A DNA stretch of 14,028 nt from an uncultured Prevotella sp. GTDB taxonomy: Bacteria; Bacteroidota; Bacteroidia; Bacteroidales; Bacteroidaceae. Location: contig URFI01000031.1 of the NCBI GenBank assembly GCA_900547085.1, positions 1-14,028 of the forward strand. The letters run 5' to 3'. Below are positions 8,364 through 14,028 of the stretch, piece after piece. The stretch's first letter is position 1; each line of letters opens with the position of its first letter. Made by a program: the position numbers and the translations under genes. Below the pieces are notes generated by a model, which saw nothing but the letters and a program-made list of their open reading frames with translations, did not search any database and was not told where the DNA came from.

Positions 8364-9905
8364 CTATCGCTCAGCCCAATCTCCTCTATCCAGACTACGA
8401 TAGCCTATGGCTTCAGCCAAATGTTCGGTCTTGACATGCTCACTGCCCTCCAAATCTGCGATGGTACGGGCCACTTTCAGAATTCTATTGTATGCCCGAG
8501 CCGACAAACTAAGCCGTTCCATCGCCATGCGGAGCATGTTGATGCCATCGGCCTCGGGTTCAGCAAAGCGATGAATCATGCGCTCGGTCATTTGCGCATT
8601 GCAATAAATTCCCTTGCAGTCTTTATACCTCTCAATCTGAATGGCACGGGCCGCAATGACGCGTTCACGAATATTGGCACTCGGTTCTCCAGGAGCTGCC
8701 TTGGAAATATCCTTGAAAGGAACGGGCGTGATTTCACATTGTATGTCGATGCGGTCGAGCAATGGACCGCTAATCTTGTTGAGGTACCGCTGAATCTGAC
8801 CAGGAGTACAGACGCATGTATGCGTGGGATCGCCATAATAACCACACGGACAGGGATTCATCGACGCCACAAACATGAAGCTACAGGGGTATTCAATGGT
8901 GTACTTCGCACGCGAAATGGTGATTTTCCGGTCTTCCAATGGCTGGCGTAACACTTCCAACGTGGATTTATTAAACTCGGGAAGCTCGTCACAGAACAAC
9001 ACGCCATGATGAGCCAACGTAATCTCTCCGGGCTGCGGCGTAGACCCACCACCCACCAATGCCACCTCACTGATGGTATGATGTGGGGCGCGGAATGGGC
9101 GCTGCGCAATCAATGACGTATCGGCACCCAGCTTACCTGCGATGCTGTGCACCTGTGTTGTCTCCAAACTTTCGGCCAAAGTGAGAGGCGGAAGAATAGT
9201 TGGCAGGCGTTTGGCCATCATCGATTTTCCACTTCCTGGCGGTCCCACCATGATGAGGTTGTGACCTCCGGCCGCAGCTACCTCCAACGCTCGCTTCACA
9301 TTTTCCTGTCCTCGAACATCACTGTAATCAAGGTCAAACCGATATTGGTGTTCGTAAAACTCTTTTCGGGTATCGATGACGGTGGGTTCAAACGACTTGG
9401 CACCGGTCAAAAACTGCACGACATCCACCATCGAGTCCATGCCGTAGACCTCCAAATTGTTAACAACCGCAGCTTCACGCACATTCTGTTTGGGGACAAT
9501 CAACCCCTTAAAATGCTCCTTACGGGCACGAATGGCGATGGGAAGTGCGCCCTTCACGGCCTGCAAGGTACCATCCAAACTTAATTCACCCACCATCATA
9601 TACTGGTCAAGCACCTCAGAAACAATGCTACCATTAGCAGCCAAGATGGCAATCGCCAAAGGCAAATCGAAGCTGCTACCCTCCTTACGAAGGTCGGCCG
9701 GTGCCATGTTCACCGTGATATCAGCATGCGGAAACTTGTAACCATTGAACTGCATGGCGGCAGCTATACGGCTACGCCCTTCCTTCACGGCCTCATCGCC
9801 CAGACCGGTGAAATGGTACATGATGCCGTTTGTTAAACTAACTTCAATAGTCACAGTTGTCACTTCCATTCCGTTGACAGCTGCACAATAGGTTTTAACC
9901 AGCAT
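8364..9905 (-). CDS. comM: ComM/YifB family AAA+ ATPase (Mg-chelatase-like)
   Basis: ComM is a hexameric helicase that drives branch migration of transforming DNA in competent bacteria; it is widespread also outside them. The 513-residue length is typical. The N-terminal Lon-like domain (about 1-170) shows LTNGIMYHFTGLGDEAVKE (24-42), MAPADLRKEGSSFDLPLAIA (67-86) and VGELSLDGTLQAVKGALPIA (105-124). The AAA+ core has Walker A GPPGSGKS (221-228), Walker B VLFCDE (302-307), sensor Asn350 and the Arg-finger segment PLLDRID (381-387). Cys352, Cys354, Cys364 and Cys366 form the family's probable metal-binding cluster. A C-terminal helical lid ends the protein. The ATG at 9905 is chosen because MLVKTYCAAVNGMEV is the usual family start. 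Only 11 bp separate it from the upstream lipoprotein gene, so it is probably in that operon. Confidence 0.95.
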   Translation of the reverse strand: MLVKTYCAAVNGMEVTTVTIEVSLTNGIMYHFTGLGDEAVKEGRSRIAAAMQFNGYKFPHADITVNMAPADLRKEGSSFDLPLAIAILAANGSIVSEVLDQYMMVGELSLDGTLQAVKGALPIAIRARKEHFKGLIVPKQNVREAAVVNNLEVYGMDSMVDVVQFLTGAKSFEPTVIDTRKEFYEHQYRFDLDYSDVRGQENVKRALEVAAAGGHNLIMVGPPGSGKSMMAKRLPTILPPLTLAESLETTQVHSIAGKLGADTSLIAQRPFRAPHHTISEVALVGGGSTPQPGEITLAHHGVLFCDELPEFNKSTLEVLRQPLEDRKITISRAKYTIEYPCSFMFVASMNPCPCGYYGDPTHTCVCTPGQIQRYLNKISGPLLDRIDIQCEITPVPFKDISKAAPGEPSANIRERVIAARAIQIERYKDCKGIYCNAQMTERMIHRFAEPEADGINMLRMAMERLSLSARAYNRILKVARTIADLEGSEHVKTEHLAEAIGYRSLDRGDWAER

Positions 9906-9916
9906 GATAAGTCGCT

Positions 9917-10912
9917 TTAGATCAACTCTTCCAACTTCTTCATGAGAGCCTGAGCGTCAAGTCCACATGCTACTACGCGTCCGTTTTTCAAGATGATATT
10001 ATAAGGTATGGATGAAATGCCTAATTGACGGACAAGATTGCCCTCGAACATTGCTTCATCACAGATGTTCGACCAGCGGATGGAGTCACGGTCCAACGTA
10101 TTCTTGCAGGCCTTTTTGCTGGGGTCTATCGATAGTCCTACCACCTTGAGGCGACCAGCATGTTTCTTCTGAAACTGATTGAGCCGCCGCTGTATGTCCA
10201 AACTTTCGTAACTCCACGATGTCCAAACATTGATGACAGCCAGGGGAGCCTGACTCAAAGCTGCGCTGGTCACCACATTGCCGTCCACGTCTGTCACCGA
10301 GAAGGATGGCAATCGGTCACCTTCTGCCACATTTCCTCCCGAGAGTTGTCGTTGCAACCGGCTCAAAGCTCCATTCTTGGGCTGTTTCTTCACCATCACG
10401 TCCACCAACTGTTTAGCCTTGGGGTAGTTAGGTTTGGGGGTTCTGAGGAAGTACTTGGAAACAAGAAACCTGCCCACATCCGAGCTGGGATGGTCGTTCA
10501 CAAACTGTTCTGCGTATTTCAACACCTCCGGAGGAGATGCGTTGGCTATCTTTTTCTTGAACTTAGACATCAGCTCGTTGTCATCCGTTCCTTTCACTTC
10601 CAGTTCCTTCAAATGCGAAGCATCCCCCTTCACCTCTACCTTTTTACCAGGTACAGCAAAGACGGGATGTTCTGAAAAGTTGGAAAACACGATGAGCAAC
10701 GTTCCTGATTTCTCGCAAGGAATCTCGTATGTGAACCGCCCTCCCGTCACCTTGACAGTGTCCATGCCACCGATGATGCCATCAGGACTGTAAACGTAAA
10801 ACTCACCTTGGTTGAGATGCAGCAGCCGGCCATCGAGTTTAAAATGATGGCTGTCGGTACCGCACGACATCAAAACCAAGGTGAGCCAAAAGAAATAGGC
10901 AATATGCTTCAT
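9917..10912 (-). CDS. Thioredoxin-fold lipoprotein lacking the CXXC active site
   Basis: This is a 331-residue exported lipoprotein of the Bacteroidota DUF4369-plus-thioredoxin layout. The signal peptide runs MKHIAYFFWLTLVLMSC with lipobox LMSC, so Cys17 should be the acylated residue. Residues about 24-115 resemble the DUF4369 beta domain (FKLDGRLLHLNQGEFYVY), 120-195 are a helical linker, and from 200 on there is a TlpA/AhpC-like domain (LPSFSVTDVDGNVV). Where active members read WCxxC, this protein reads VWTSWSYESLDIQRRL (229-244), with Ser234 and Ser237 in place of both cysteines. The cis-Pro loop is kept (SSIPYNIILKNGRVV, 301-315). Redox catalysis through CXXC is therefore unlikely; a binding or structural role is my inference. 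It sits 14 bp after the TPR lipoprotein and 11 bp before comM. Confidence 0.88.
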   Translation of the reverse strand: MKHIAYFFWLTLVLMSCGTDSHHFKLDGRLLHLNQGEFYVYSPDGIIGGMDTVKVTGGRFTYEIPCEKSGTLLIVFSNFSEHPVFAVPGKKVEVKGDASHLKELEVKGTDDNELMSKFKKKIANASPPEVLKYAEQFVNDHPSSDVGRFLVSKYFLRTPKPNYPKAKQLVDVMVKKQPKNGALSRLQRQLSGGNVAEGDRLPSFSVTDVDGNVVTSAALSQAPLAVINVWTSWSYESLDIQRRLNQFQKKHAGRLKVVGLSIDPSKKACKNTLDRDSIRWSNICDEAMFEGNLVRQLGISSIPYNIILKNGRVVACGLDAQALMKKLEELI

Positions 10913-10926
10913 AGCAAACAGTTGCC

Positions 10927-12111
10927 TTATCTCAAGATAGACAATTCTAAATCGTTGTCAGCGTATGTCTTTAATGAGGGGTCTTTTTTCAAAGCCTCTT
11001 TCAAATAAGATTCTGCAGCAAACTTGTTACCACGGCGTGCAGCCACGATGGCGTGCAGATAGTCGGTCAAAGCATTGGGGTTTGCTACCTTGTCCAGCGT
11101 AGCAGCTGCTGCGGCATAGTTCTTGTTCATCAACTGTGCAAGTGCCGCACTGTTGCTGTTAACATTTTCGAAGTCTTTCTCTGCTTGTGCAAAATTGCCC
11201 TTTGCCAGATTCAAACTACCGATAGCCACGTTTATATTCTGTTCGCCCAGCGCCTTTGCTATGCTGGTCTCGGCCTCTTTCACGTTGCCGTTAACCAGTT
11301 CCATGATACCCAGATTAGCCAAAGCCTCAGGAGCTTGCGGATTGACACGCAAAGCACGCTCAAGATGACGGGTGGCTTCCATCTCGTCACCCTTCATGAA
11401 TGCCAAGGTTGCAAGGTTGTTCATAGCCCGATAGTCTTTGTCATAATATTCTGCCGTGCGCTTGTAGATTTCTTCCTTCTTGGCGATGTTGTCTTCCAAA
11501 GTGGCATAATAGAGCATTTCATCTACACTGAGTTTGGTTGCATCGGTGGCATACTGTGCCTTGATCTGCTCATCACTTCTGCCGATGGTCTCATAGTTAA
11601 TGATCAGGCGAGAACGACGCAACTCGGGTAAGATGCGGTCTGCCAACTCGCGGAAAGCCTCGCTCATGTTACGAATCTGCTGCTCTCTCTGTTCAGGATC
11701 TTTGTACATGGACAGCACGCGCAGGATAACATCCTTGTCTTGAATGTTGCTGGCCTGAACCAATTTCTGGAAACCATCCCAGTCTTGTGCGGTGTAGTGA
11801 GCGTCAATGCCAGTGGCCACGCCCGTCTGCTTCAGCTGTGATTTAACGTAAGCCTCTGAAGTATTCTGGCGCTTGCCGGCCAACTTGTCGTTGAAGCTCA
11901 ATCCACCTTCAGGTGAAGCGTATGCCTGTACCTCAACGTTACGAATGTTCAGTTTCTCGCGGTCGGCATTGATGCGCTTCAACATGGCGACGAACTCCTG
12001 AACAGAGTTGTTCTTCAATTCGCTCCGGCGCAAGTTGGCTTGGTTCACCAAGAACTTGATGTTGGCCTCTTGCTTCCGCGCATTGACACGCTGGAATGAA
12101 TCGGGATGCAA
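10927..12111 (-). CDS. TPR/OmpA-like lipoprotein, C-terminal fragment after frameshift
   Basis: This open frame of 394 codons holds the larger part of a cell-envelope protein common in Bacteroidota; it begins only at a TTG (12111-12109), and a TGA in frame lies at 12120-12118, so it is unlikely to be an independent gene. Residues about 55-100 contain IRNVEVQAYASPEGGLSFND, a degenerate OmpA-type segment. A helical region follows (ILRVLSMYKDPEQREQQI, 129-146). From about 200 to 380 the protein consists of TPR-like helical pairs, with a clear repeat pair at DYRAMNNLATLAFMKGDEME (226-245) and APEALANLGIMELVNGNVKE (260-279). The likely role is protein-protein binding in the periplasm or at the outer membrane; no enzymatic motif is seen. 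The stop is 14 bp from the thioredoxin-like lipoprotein start. The N-terminal half is the next entry. Confidence 0.85.
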   Translation of the reverse strand: MHPDSFQRVNARKQEANIKFLVNQANLRRSELKNNSVQEFVAMLKRINADREKLNIRNVEVQAYASPEGGLSFNDKLAGKRQNTSEAYVKSQLKQTGVATGIDAHYTAQDWDGFQKLVQASNIQDKDVILRVLSMYKDPEQREQQIRNMSEAFRELADRILPELRRSRLIINYETIGRSDEQIKAQYATDATKLSVDEMLYYATLEDNIAKKEEIYKRTAEYYDKDYRAMNNLATLAFMKGDEMEATRHLERALRVNPQAPEALANLGIMELVNGNVKEAETSIAKALGEQNINVAIGSLNLAKGNFAQAEKDFENVNSNSAALAQLMNKNYAAAAATLDKVANPNALTDYLHAIVAARRGNKFAAESYLKEALKKDPSLKTYADNDLELSILR

Positions 12112-12605
12112 CCGCCGTCACTCAGCAGCAGTTGCTTGTACAATTCGGACGTAGCAACCACACCCTCGGCCACCTTCACGGCTGGTATATTAATCTTCTT
12201 ATTGCCCCTGCGAGCGCTGAAAGTAAGATACATGTCGCTTTTCTGCATAGCGGGTACGAAATCAAATGCCGTCTTCATGGTGTAACGACCACCCAGACGA
12301 TAAGAAATCATCTGATCGTTTCCCAGCACTTTCTCGCCTTGGAACGTAGAGCCTGCCCCTTTGGCAACCTGCCCGTTTCCATATCTTAATTCGGGAATCA
12401 CGGTCACAACAGCGTTTTTCTTCATATATTTTTCAGGAAAAGCACCGTTGATGGTGGCAGCAACCTGACCGCCTTTTGTCTCCAGCGGGTTTGGTGTTAC
12501 CGTGAAATTGTCTGCCGACAACGCTCCCATTTTTGAGCATGAGCTGAATGCCAGCACAGAGCATACTGATAAAGTAAAGATGAGATTTTTGCGCATAGTA
12601 ATCAT
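12045..12605 (-). CDS. TPR/OmpA-like lipoprotein, N-terminal fragment before frameshift
   Basis: This frame encodes the signal peptide and N-terminal beta domain of the same protein. The ATG at 12605 (MITMRKN) or at 12596 (MRKN) is the plausible start; the longer open frame reaching back to 12662 only translates tRNA-Leu sequence. The signal peptide MRKNLIFTLSVCSVLAFSSC ends in a lipobox-like cysteine (Cys20 from 12596). The mature part carries NFTVTPNPLETKGGQVAATI, a middle with QGEKVLGNDQMISYRLGG, and INIPAVKVAEGVVATSELYK, which is typical of the lead-in to the OmpA-like part in homologues I recall. Meaningful sequence stops at about 12112; the remaining 22 codons are out-of-frame readings of the next segment. 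It begins 14 bp after tRNA-Leu, with no promoter I can see in between. Confidence 0.82.
   Translation of the reverse strand: MITMRKNLIFTLSVCSVLAFSSCSKMGALSADNFTVTPNPLETKGGQVAATINGAFPEKYMKKNAVVTVIPELRYGNGQVAKGAGSTFQGEKVLGNDQMISYRLGGRYTMKTAFDFVPAMQKSDMYLTFSARRGNKKINIPAVKVAEGVVATSELYKQLLLSDGGCIPIHSSVSMRGSKRPTSSSW
12109..12120 (-). other. Frameshift site inside the TPR/OmpA-like lipoprotein gene
   Basis: The upstream frame reads ...LLLSDGG then drifts; the downstream frame resumes as ...HPDSFQRVNARKQEANIKF. The minus-strand bases here are GGCGGTTGCATCCC. Restoring one T (GGTTTG) would give SDGGLHPDSFQRV without a break. It may be a real one-base deletion or a sequencing error. The downstream frame is closed just above by the TGA at 12120-12118, so the switch must occur within these few bases. 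Confidence 0.75.
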
Positions 12606-12619
12606 TTTTTGTTTTAGTG

Positions 12620-12705
12620 TGCCGCGAGCGGGACTCGAACCCGCACAGCCATTACTGGCCAAGGGATTTTAAGTCCCTCGTGTCTACCAATTCCACCATT
12701 GCGGC
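12620..12705 (-). tRNA. tRNA-Leu (anticodon TAA)
   Basis: The 86-base gene folds as a class II tRNA. It has acceptor GCCGCAA/TCGCGGC with discriminator A, a D-arm containing GAATTGGTAGA, and anticodon stem AGGGA/TCCCT with loop CTTAAAA, giving anticodon TAA (reads UUA, probably UUG). A long variable arm (TTGGCCAGTAATGGCTGT) and T-arm GCGGG-TTCGAGT-CCCGC complete it. The acceptor stem has one A6-C67 mismatch. CCA is not encoded. The TPR lipoprotein gene begins 14 bp downstream. Confidence 0.96.
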
Positions 12706-12803
12706 AATCAGCCAAAACCGCCTATAACTACCAGGTTTGTCCACTGAAAAAGTTTTCATGTTGCACCAACCTGACTACAGCAGCCTGAACAAATATGAAA
12801 ATG

Positions 12804-12876
12804 AGCGGCAAACGAGACTCGAACTCGCGACCCCAACCTTGGCAAGGTTGTGCTCTACCAACTGAGCTATTGCCGC
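12804..12876 (-). tRNA. tRNA-Gly (anticodon GCC)
   Basis: This 73-base tRNA has a perfect acceptor stem GCGGCAA/TTGCCGC with discriminator T, D-arm AGCTCAGTTGGTAGAGC, anticodon stem CAACC/GGTTG with loop TTGCCAA (anticodon GCC, reads GGC and GGU), and T-arm GCGAG-TTCGAGT-CTCGT. CCA is not encoded. It is the first gene after a clear promoter. The 98 bp to tRNA-Leu hold no recognised signal. Confidence 0.97.
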
Positions 12877-12890
12877 ATTTTTATACGTTG

Positions 12891-12922
12891 CAAAGGTAGT
12901 ACATAATCTTTATATCCACAAA
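12891..12922 (-). promoter_or_regulatory. Bacteroidetes-type promoter of the tRNA-Gly/tRNA-Leu unit
   Basis: On the minus strand TTTG (12922-12919) is followed by a 20-nt spacer and TACCTTTG (12898-12891), matching TTTG-N19-21-TAnnTTTG. The predicted start near 12885 is about 9 nt before the mature 5' end of tRNA-Gly, a short leader as expected for a stable-RNA promoter. It may also supply the downstream lipoprotein-comM genes. Confidence 0.78.
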
Positions 12923-13303
12923 AAATTTTTATTTTTTTATTGATTAAGTTTGATAAAGTAAGGTGCTGGCAGTCACTTTGCTCCAATTCAACGACGAAGT
13001 TGCAGCCCACTCATACAATCTAACTGTGAACTACGATGTCTAAGGAAATAAGAAATTGACCATGTCTTATTATATAAAATATGTACAATATTTTTGAAAG
13101 AAAACGCCCCTAAAACGGCCTTCAAAAACTTTCAATCTGGAAAAAATCACTAGGCAAACGGGATGCAAACAAGGCGTTGATGGAGCGGAAAAAATCATAT
13201 TTCGACCCAATCACAACGAGATGATGTAGCTAAAGACATCCTTTCGGCGGTCAATAGGGTTGCCATTAGGGTGCAAAAGCATAGCTATTGGTGACCAAAA
13301 GCA
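12923..13303. other. AT-rich intergenic region, no gene found
   Basis: This stretch between the tRNA promoter and the first plus-strand ORF begins with a long A/T run (about 12921-12950). It contains no open frame longer than about 40 codons in any of the frames I read. It does hold two inverted repeats, listed separately. TATTTTTG at about 13089-13096 (+) fits a -7 box, but no TTTG lies at the right distance, so I do not call it a promoter. I find no integrase, transposase remnant or RNA gene. Confidence 0.6.
13091..13135. repeat. Inverted repeat in the intergenic region
   Basis: TTTTTGAA (13091-13098) and TTCAAAAA (13121-13128) are perfect inverted copies around a 22-bp loop. An overlapping alternative pairs TTGAAAG (13094-13100) with CTTTCAA (13129-13135). 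The two pairings exclude each other. There is no T-run placed to make it a terminator for a known gene. Confidence 0.5.
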
Positions 13304-13315
13304 ATGCTTTTACCC
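13269..13315. repeat. Nested palindrome upstream of the primase remnant
   Basis: GGGTGCAAAAGCAT (13269-13282) pairs with ATGCTTTTACCC (13304-13315), leaving a 2-nt bulge (GC). Inside the loop TTGGT (13288-13292) and ACCAA (13294-13298) form a second inverted repeat around one base. The whole can fold as a hairpin within a hairpin. Its right arm supplies the ATG of the small ORF at 13304. Confidence 0.65.
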
Positions 13316-13510
13316 GTTAACGGCCCAGAAATTGAAGCAGCAACAGTGACGGATAAGTGTAACTTTCTGTATAACAACAGAATAGAAAACTTGCTTATTT
13401 TGGGCGAATTTGAAACAAGAAGCGGGGTTGCTGATTTACAAGCCAAGCATGAGCGCATTCGTTGTCAAGATAATTCATCACGCAAGGCTTTCATTGTGGT
13501 GAAGGTTTGA
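13304..13510 (+). CDS. Unidentified 68-codon ORF, possibly a gene remnant
   Basis: I do not recognise this protein. Its start codon lies in a palindrome arm, which argues against the annotated N-terminus being natural. From about residue 15 the sequence looks protein-like (FLYNNRIENLLILGEF, then ERIRCQDN and RKAFIVVK). It runs directly into the primase fragment: after RKAFIVVK the frame ends at TGA (13508-13510), while the frame one base back continues as LILKAMMTAAAG. The two could therefore be pieces of one frame-disrupted coding region. No membrane segment, signal peptide or motif is visible. It may also be non-coding. Confidence 0.3.
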   Translation: MLLPVNGPEIEAATVTDKCNFLYNNRIENLLILGEFETRSGVADLQAKHERIRCQDNSSRKAFIVVKV

Positions 13511-13521
13511 TTCTTAAAGCC

Positions 13522-13950
13522 ATGATGACAGCGGCTGCAGGGAATTGCATTACTCCGATATTTACGGACAGAGTTGATCCTGTCTGTATATACGAGGGAT
13601 TTATGGACTTTCTATCCTTTCTTTCAATGAAAGAAGAATTTACCAACCACTGTCTTGTGATGAACTCCGTTAGCAATGTAGCAAAGAGCATCCACTACCT
13701 CAAAGATAGACAGGTGGTTTCTATTCGCACTTTCTTTGACAATGATGAAGCAGGACGTAGGGCTACGGAGGATTTCGTGCAGGCAGGTTTTAAGGTGGAA
13801 GATATGTCTGTACATTACAAGAACTTCAAAGACCTCAACGAATATCATGTTCGCAAGGTGCGTAAACAGCAGAAAGGGCAATCACTGAAGATGCCACAAA
13901 CACAAACCAATCCCATAAAGGTCAAACAAGTTAAACATAAAATGAAATAG
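13522..13950 (+). pseudogene. Toprim-domain primase fragment from a mobile element, 5'-truncated
   Basis: The 142 codons encode the Toprim half of the DnaG-like primases carried by Bacteroidota conjugative and mobilizable elements. CIYEGFMDFLSFLSM (22-36) holds the first Toprim acid, Glu25. VMNSVSNV (46-53) is the following strand and turn, and TFFDNDEAGRRATEDF (70-85) gives Asp73 and Asp75 of the DxD motif. HYKNFKDLNEYHVRKVRK is a usual C-terminal segment, followed by a basic, Gln/Lys-rich tail. Family proteins are roughly twice as long and start with a CHC2-type zinc finger and catalytic core; neither is present upstream in any frame I read. Recognisable similarity starts only near CITPIFTDR (9-17), so the 5' part looks lost or replaced. 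The next ORF begins 4 bp after the stop. The Toprim call is firm; the remnant status is inferred. Confidence 0.7.
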
Positions 13951-13954
13951 AGAT

Positions 13955-14028
13955 ATGAAAAAGAATACAAATACAGCTGACAAAGATTTTTCATGGCTTT
14001 TGGGTGTAGAAGATGAAGCAAGATCGGA
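13955..14028 (+). CDS. Start of an unidentified gene, cut by window end
   Basis: Twenty-four codons are visible, beginning MKKNTNTADKDFSWLLGVED. The ATG is 4 bp after the primase-fragment stop, with AGAGAT just before it. The polar, Lys/Asn-rich start without a signal peptide resembles cytoplasmic mobile-element proteins that follow the primase in such elements, but the fragment is too short to assign. Confidence 0.55.
   Translation, partial: MKKNTNTADKDFSWLLGVEDEARS

Noticed and set aside
12606..12662. N-terminal extension of the lipoprotein frame into tRNA-Leu
   Set aside because: The extra residues are a translation of the tRNA 3' half; the signal peptide begins at MRKN or MITMRKN.
12620..12922. 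tRNA genes as attachment site for the mobile element on the right
   Set aside because: Integrases usually use the tRNA 3' end, but the foreign-looking DNA lies on the 5' side. No integrase and no duplicated tRNA end are visible.
1..14028. CRISPR arrays, complete insertion sequences, toxin-antitoxin or defence systems
   Set aside because: No regular direct repeats with spacers, no transposase motifs and no defence-type domains were seen on either strand.

Overview
The window looks like a chromosome segment from a Bacteroidota member, most likely Prevotella or a close relative. The reasons are the fused SecDF, the DUF2851 and DUF4369-type proteins, a MetG with the Bacteroidales-style KISTT loop, two promoters of the Bacteroidetes form TTTG-N19/20-TAnnTTTG, few clear Shine-Dalgarno sites, and a Bacteroides-type Toprim primase fragment. 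Genus placement is inferred from remembered protein families, not from a search.

Layout. Positions 3-1820 (+) hold the C-terminal ~605 residues of SecDF, closed by a strong hairpin terminator. A convergent minus-strand block follows: tRNA-dihydrouridine synthase (2080-3069), DprA (3172-4311), a hotdog thioesterase overlapping dprA by 4 bp (4308-4706), a DUF2851 protein (4807-6108) and methionyl-tRNA synthetase (6204-8267) with its own promoter. Further right, also on minus, are the ComM/YifB AAA+ ATPase (8364-9905), a thioredoxin-fold lipoprotein whose CXXC has become SXXS (9917-10912), and a TPR/OmpA-like lipoprotein interrupted by a frameshift near 12110 (10927-12605). The last three are only 11-14 bp apart. 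They lie directly behind tRNA-Leu(UAA) and tRNA-Gly(GCC), which have a recognisable promoter, so one tRNA-mRNA transcript is possible.

To the right of the tRNAs, about 600 bp hold no convincing gene. This stretch is AT-rich and carries two inverted repeats, one a nested palindrome. Beyond it, on the plus strand, lie a short unidentified ORF, the Toprim half of a mobile-element primase without its N-terminal part, and the first 24 codons of another gene. I read this end as the edge of a decayed mobilizable or conjugative element.

Functionally the window is mostly housekeeping: protein export, tRNA modification, tRNA charging and tRNA genes. It also has two genes that in other bacteria act on DNA taken up during natural transformation (dprA, comM). 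I see no CRISPR array, no complete insertion sequence, no integrase and no clear new defence system. The most unusual items are the cysteine-less thioredoxin-like lipoprotein, the frameshifted lipoprotein behind the tRNAs, and the mobile-element remnant with its palindromes.
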